The notes below the pieces were generated by a model. The model was not told the DNA's origin and made no database searches. It was given only the letters and a program-made list of their open reading frames with translations. From Bacillota bacterium (GTDB lineage: Bacteria > Bacillota > Clostridia > Christensenellales > Aristaeellaceae): DNA of 15,015 bases. Below are positions 13,837 to 15,015 of this stretch, piece after piece. The position numbers and the translations under genes are program-made. Where the stretch lies: positions 1 to 15,015 of the forward strand of contig JAEYPB010000090.1 in assembly GCA_023411175.1 (NCBI GenBank), in the 5' to 3' direction. Each line of letters begins with the position of its first letter. Within the stretch, counting starts at the first letter, position 1.

Positions 13837-14859
13837 TCAGCGCTGTACGCGGCCTGACCCGTCGCCCTGCGCCAGTTTTTCGATTTCGTCCGCGGTCACC
13901 AGGTTGAAATCATGCTCGATCGAATGCTTCAAGCAAGAGGCCGCGGCCGCGAACTCGACGGCGCGCTGCGGCTCGTACCCCTTTTGCGTCGCGTAGATCA
14001 GCGCGGCGCCAAAGCTATCGCCGCCGCCGACGCGGTCGACGATGTGCACCCTGTACCGCTTGGAGAAGCGGGCTTCGCCGCTTTCATAGAGCATCGCGCC
14101 CCATTCATTGTCGCTGGCGGAGATGCTGCCGCGCAGCGTGATGGCGATCTTTTTGATGCCGAACCGCTCCGAAAGCTGCTTCGCCACGTCCTGATAGCCC
14201 TCGCGGCTCAGTTCACCTTTTTCGATTTCAGTGCCGGACGCGCGGATGCCGAACACGTCGGCGGCGTCCTCCTCGTTGGCGATCAGGAGGTCCACATACG
14301 GCATGTACCGCGCCATGACCTCGCCCGCGCGCTCGCGGCTCCAAAGGTTTTTGCGGTAGTTGAGATCGCAGCTGACCGTGATGCCCGCGCGCTTTGCGGC
14401 CATGAGCGCATCCATGCAGATCTCCGGCAGCTCGCCGCCCAACGCGGGCGTGATGCCGGTAAAGTGGAACCATGTGGCGCCTTCGAAGATTTTCTCCCAA
14501 TCGAAATCTCCGCGGGACGCCTCTGCGATGGCCGAGTGCGCGCGGTCGTAGACGACTTTGCTGGCGCGCTGGCTGGCGCCCTTTTCGACAAAGTACAGCC
14601 CCAGCCGATTCCCGCCCCATGCGACGTTTGAAACCTCCACGCCGAAGCGCATGAGTTCCATCGATGCCGCCCGGCCCAGATCATTCCCGGGCAGCTTGGT
14701 TACATAGGTGGCCGGGAGCCCCAGATAGGAGAGCGAAACCGCCACGTTGGCTTCGCCGCCCGCGAAGGACAGCTCCAGCTTTTGCGCCTGTACCAGCCGG
14801 AGGTAGCCTTCAGGGTTCAGGCGCCCCATCAGCTCGCCGAAACAAACAGTTTTTTTCAC
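13837..14859 (-). CDS. kdgK: 2-keto-3-deoxy sugar-acid kinase (PfkB family), copy 2
   Basis: This 340-residue PfkB kinase is a paralogue of the plus-strand copy. Shared landmarks are AGGEANVAVSL (33-43), LGLYFVEKGASQRASKVVYD (87-106), FTGITPAL, SCDLNYRKNLW (163-173), ANEED and DRVGGGDSFGAA (275-286) with D281 as base. It also ends GDGSGRVQR like its partner. The start is a GTG at 14857-14859 with AAAGGGGA upstream. It lies between a KDPG aldolase gene (12-bp gap) and dgoD, so in this operon it may phosphorylate 2-keto-3-deoxygalactonate as well as, or instead of, the gluconate epimer. E. coli uses the unrelated DgoK for that step. Kinase family is sure, sugar preference is not. Confidence 0.88.
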   Translation of the reverse strand: MKKTVCFGELMGRLNPEGYLRLVQAQKLELSFAGGEANVAVSLSYLGLPATYVTKLPGNDLGRAASMELMRFGVEVSNVAWGGNRLGLYFVEKGASQRASKVVYDRAHSAIAEASRGDFDWEKIFEGATWFHFTGITPALGGELPEICMDALMAAKRAGITVSCDLNYRKNLWSRERAGEVMARYMPYVDLLIANEEDAADVFGIRASGTEIEKGELSREGYQDVAKQLSERFGIKKIAITLRGSISASDNEWGAMLYESGEARFSKRYRVHIVDRVGGGDSFGAALIYATQKGYEPQRAVEFAAAASCLKHSIEHDFNLVTADEIEKLAQGDGSGRVQR

Positions 14860-14871
14860 GTCGATTCCCCT

Positions 14872-15015
14872 TTATGCAAGATTCACGTAGGCCTGCGCGA
14901 GTTTGGCCAGCTCGCTGTAGCGTCCGTCTGCGATCAGCTTGTTGTTCACGATATTGCTGCCGATGCCCGCGGCCCTGGCGCCGGCCTTGAAAAAATCGGC
15001 GAGGTTCGTCAAATC
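14872..15015 (-). CDS. eda: KDPG/KDPGal aldolase, C-terminal part (gene runs off the window)
   Basis: Only the last 47 codons are present; the 5' part lies beyond 15015. The visible stretch, with DLTNLADFFKAGARAAGIGS followed by NIVNNKLIADG, is the conserved end of Eda-type bifunctional 2-keto-3-deoxy-6-phosphogluconate / 2-keto-4-hydroxyglutarate aldolases. The GAxAxGIGS segment forms the phosphate-binding loop; the catalytic Lys and Glu are outside the window. The enzyme would cleave the product of either kinase to pyruvate and glyceraldehyde-3-phosphate. It is the only aldolase seen and is the first of the three minus-strand genes visible here, 12 bp before the kinase. A dedicated KDPGal aldolase (DgoA type) has the same fold and cannot be excluded. 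Confidence 0.85.
   Translation of the reverse strand, partial: DLTNLADFFKAGARAAGIGSNIVNNKLIADGRYSELAKLAQAYVNLA

Noticed and set aside
12641..13996. A 451-codon plus-strand open frame, longer than the gene on the other strand
   Set aside because: It is antisense to dgoD and part of the kinase, both of which have clear family motifs, active-site residues and ribosome binding sites. The plus-strand product shows only Arg/Val/Asp/His-rich composition typical of GC-rich shadow frames.

Overview
The window is GC-rich, gene-dense bacterial DNA. Start sites carry strong AGGAGG-type ribosome binding sites, and GTG and TTG are used as starts. The genes are CUT1-type sugar ABC transporter components, GntR/FCD and YheO-type regulators and sugar-acid catabolism. 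Together these suggest a high-GC anaerobic member of the Firmicutes (Clostridia, possibly a Christensenellales-like gut lineage). That placement is an inference from style and gene content, because no rRNA or other phylogenetic marker is present.

Region 1 (1-1784) is a redox pair: the 3' part of a DUF2202 ferritin-like gene with a Gly/Asn/Arg repeat tail ending in CxxCxxC, then a membrane 4Fe-4S protein of the NapH/YccM type, closed by an intrinsic terminator. Region 2 (1785-2141) has no intact gene. It holds a decayed IS3-family OrfA fragment broken by about three frameshifts, and a good promoter for the next operon. Region 3 (2142-6021) is a tight four-gene operon: YheO/DauR-like PAS-HTH regulator, N-acyl-D-amino-acid deacylase, SelA/DgaE-like PLP enzyme and RidA-family protein. 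It reads as a route that removes the acyl group from an N-acyl-D-amino compound, eliminates ammonia by PLP chemistry, and clears the reactive enamine or imine.

Region 4 (6022-12657) is a sugar-acid module: GntR/FCD regulator with its own promoter and a palindromic candidate operator; a promoter overlapping two near-identical direct repeats; a 237-nt structured leader with mutually exclusive pairings; a CUT1 solute-binding protein; two permeases; an enolase-superfamily mannonate/gluconate-type dehydratase (ManD/RspA family); and a PfkB 2-keto-3-deoxygluconate kinase. No transport ATPase is present. Region 5 (12671-15015, minus strand) is a convergent second module: KDPG aldolase (only its C-terminus lies in the window), a second PfkB KDG kinase paralogue, and galactonate dehydratase DgoD. 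The two modules meet at a symmetrical bidirectional terminator.

The two sugar-acid modules probably work together. Mannonate/gluconate-type and galactonate-type acids are dehydrated to 2-keto-3-deoxy acids, phosphorylated by the two kinases and cleaved by the single visible aldolase to pyruvate and glyceraldehyde-3-phosphate.
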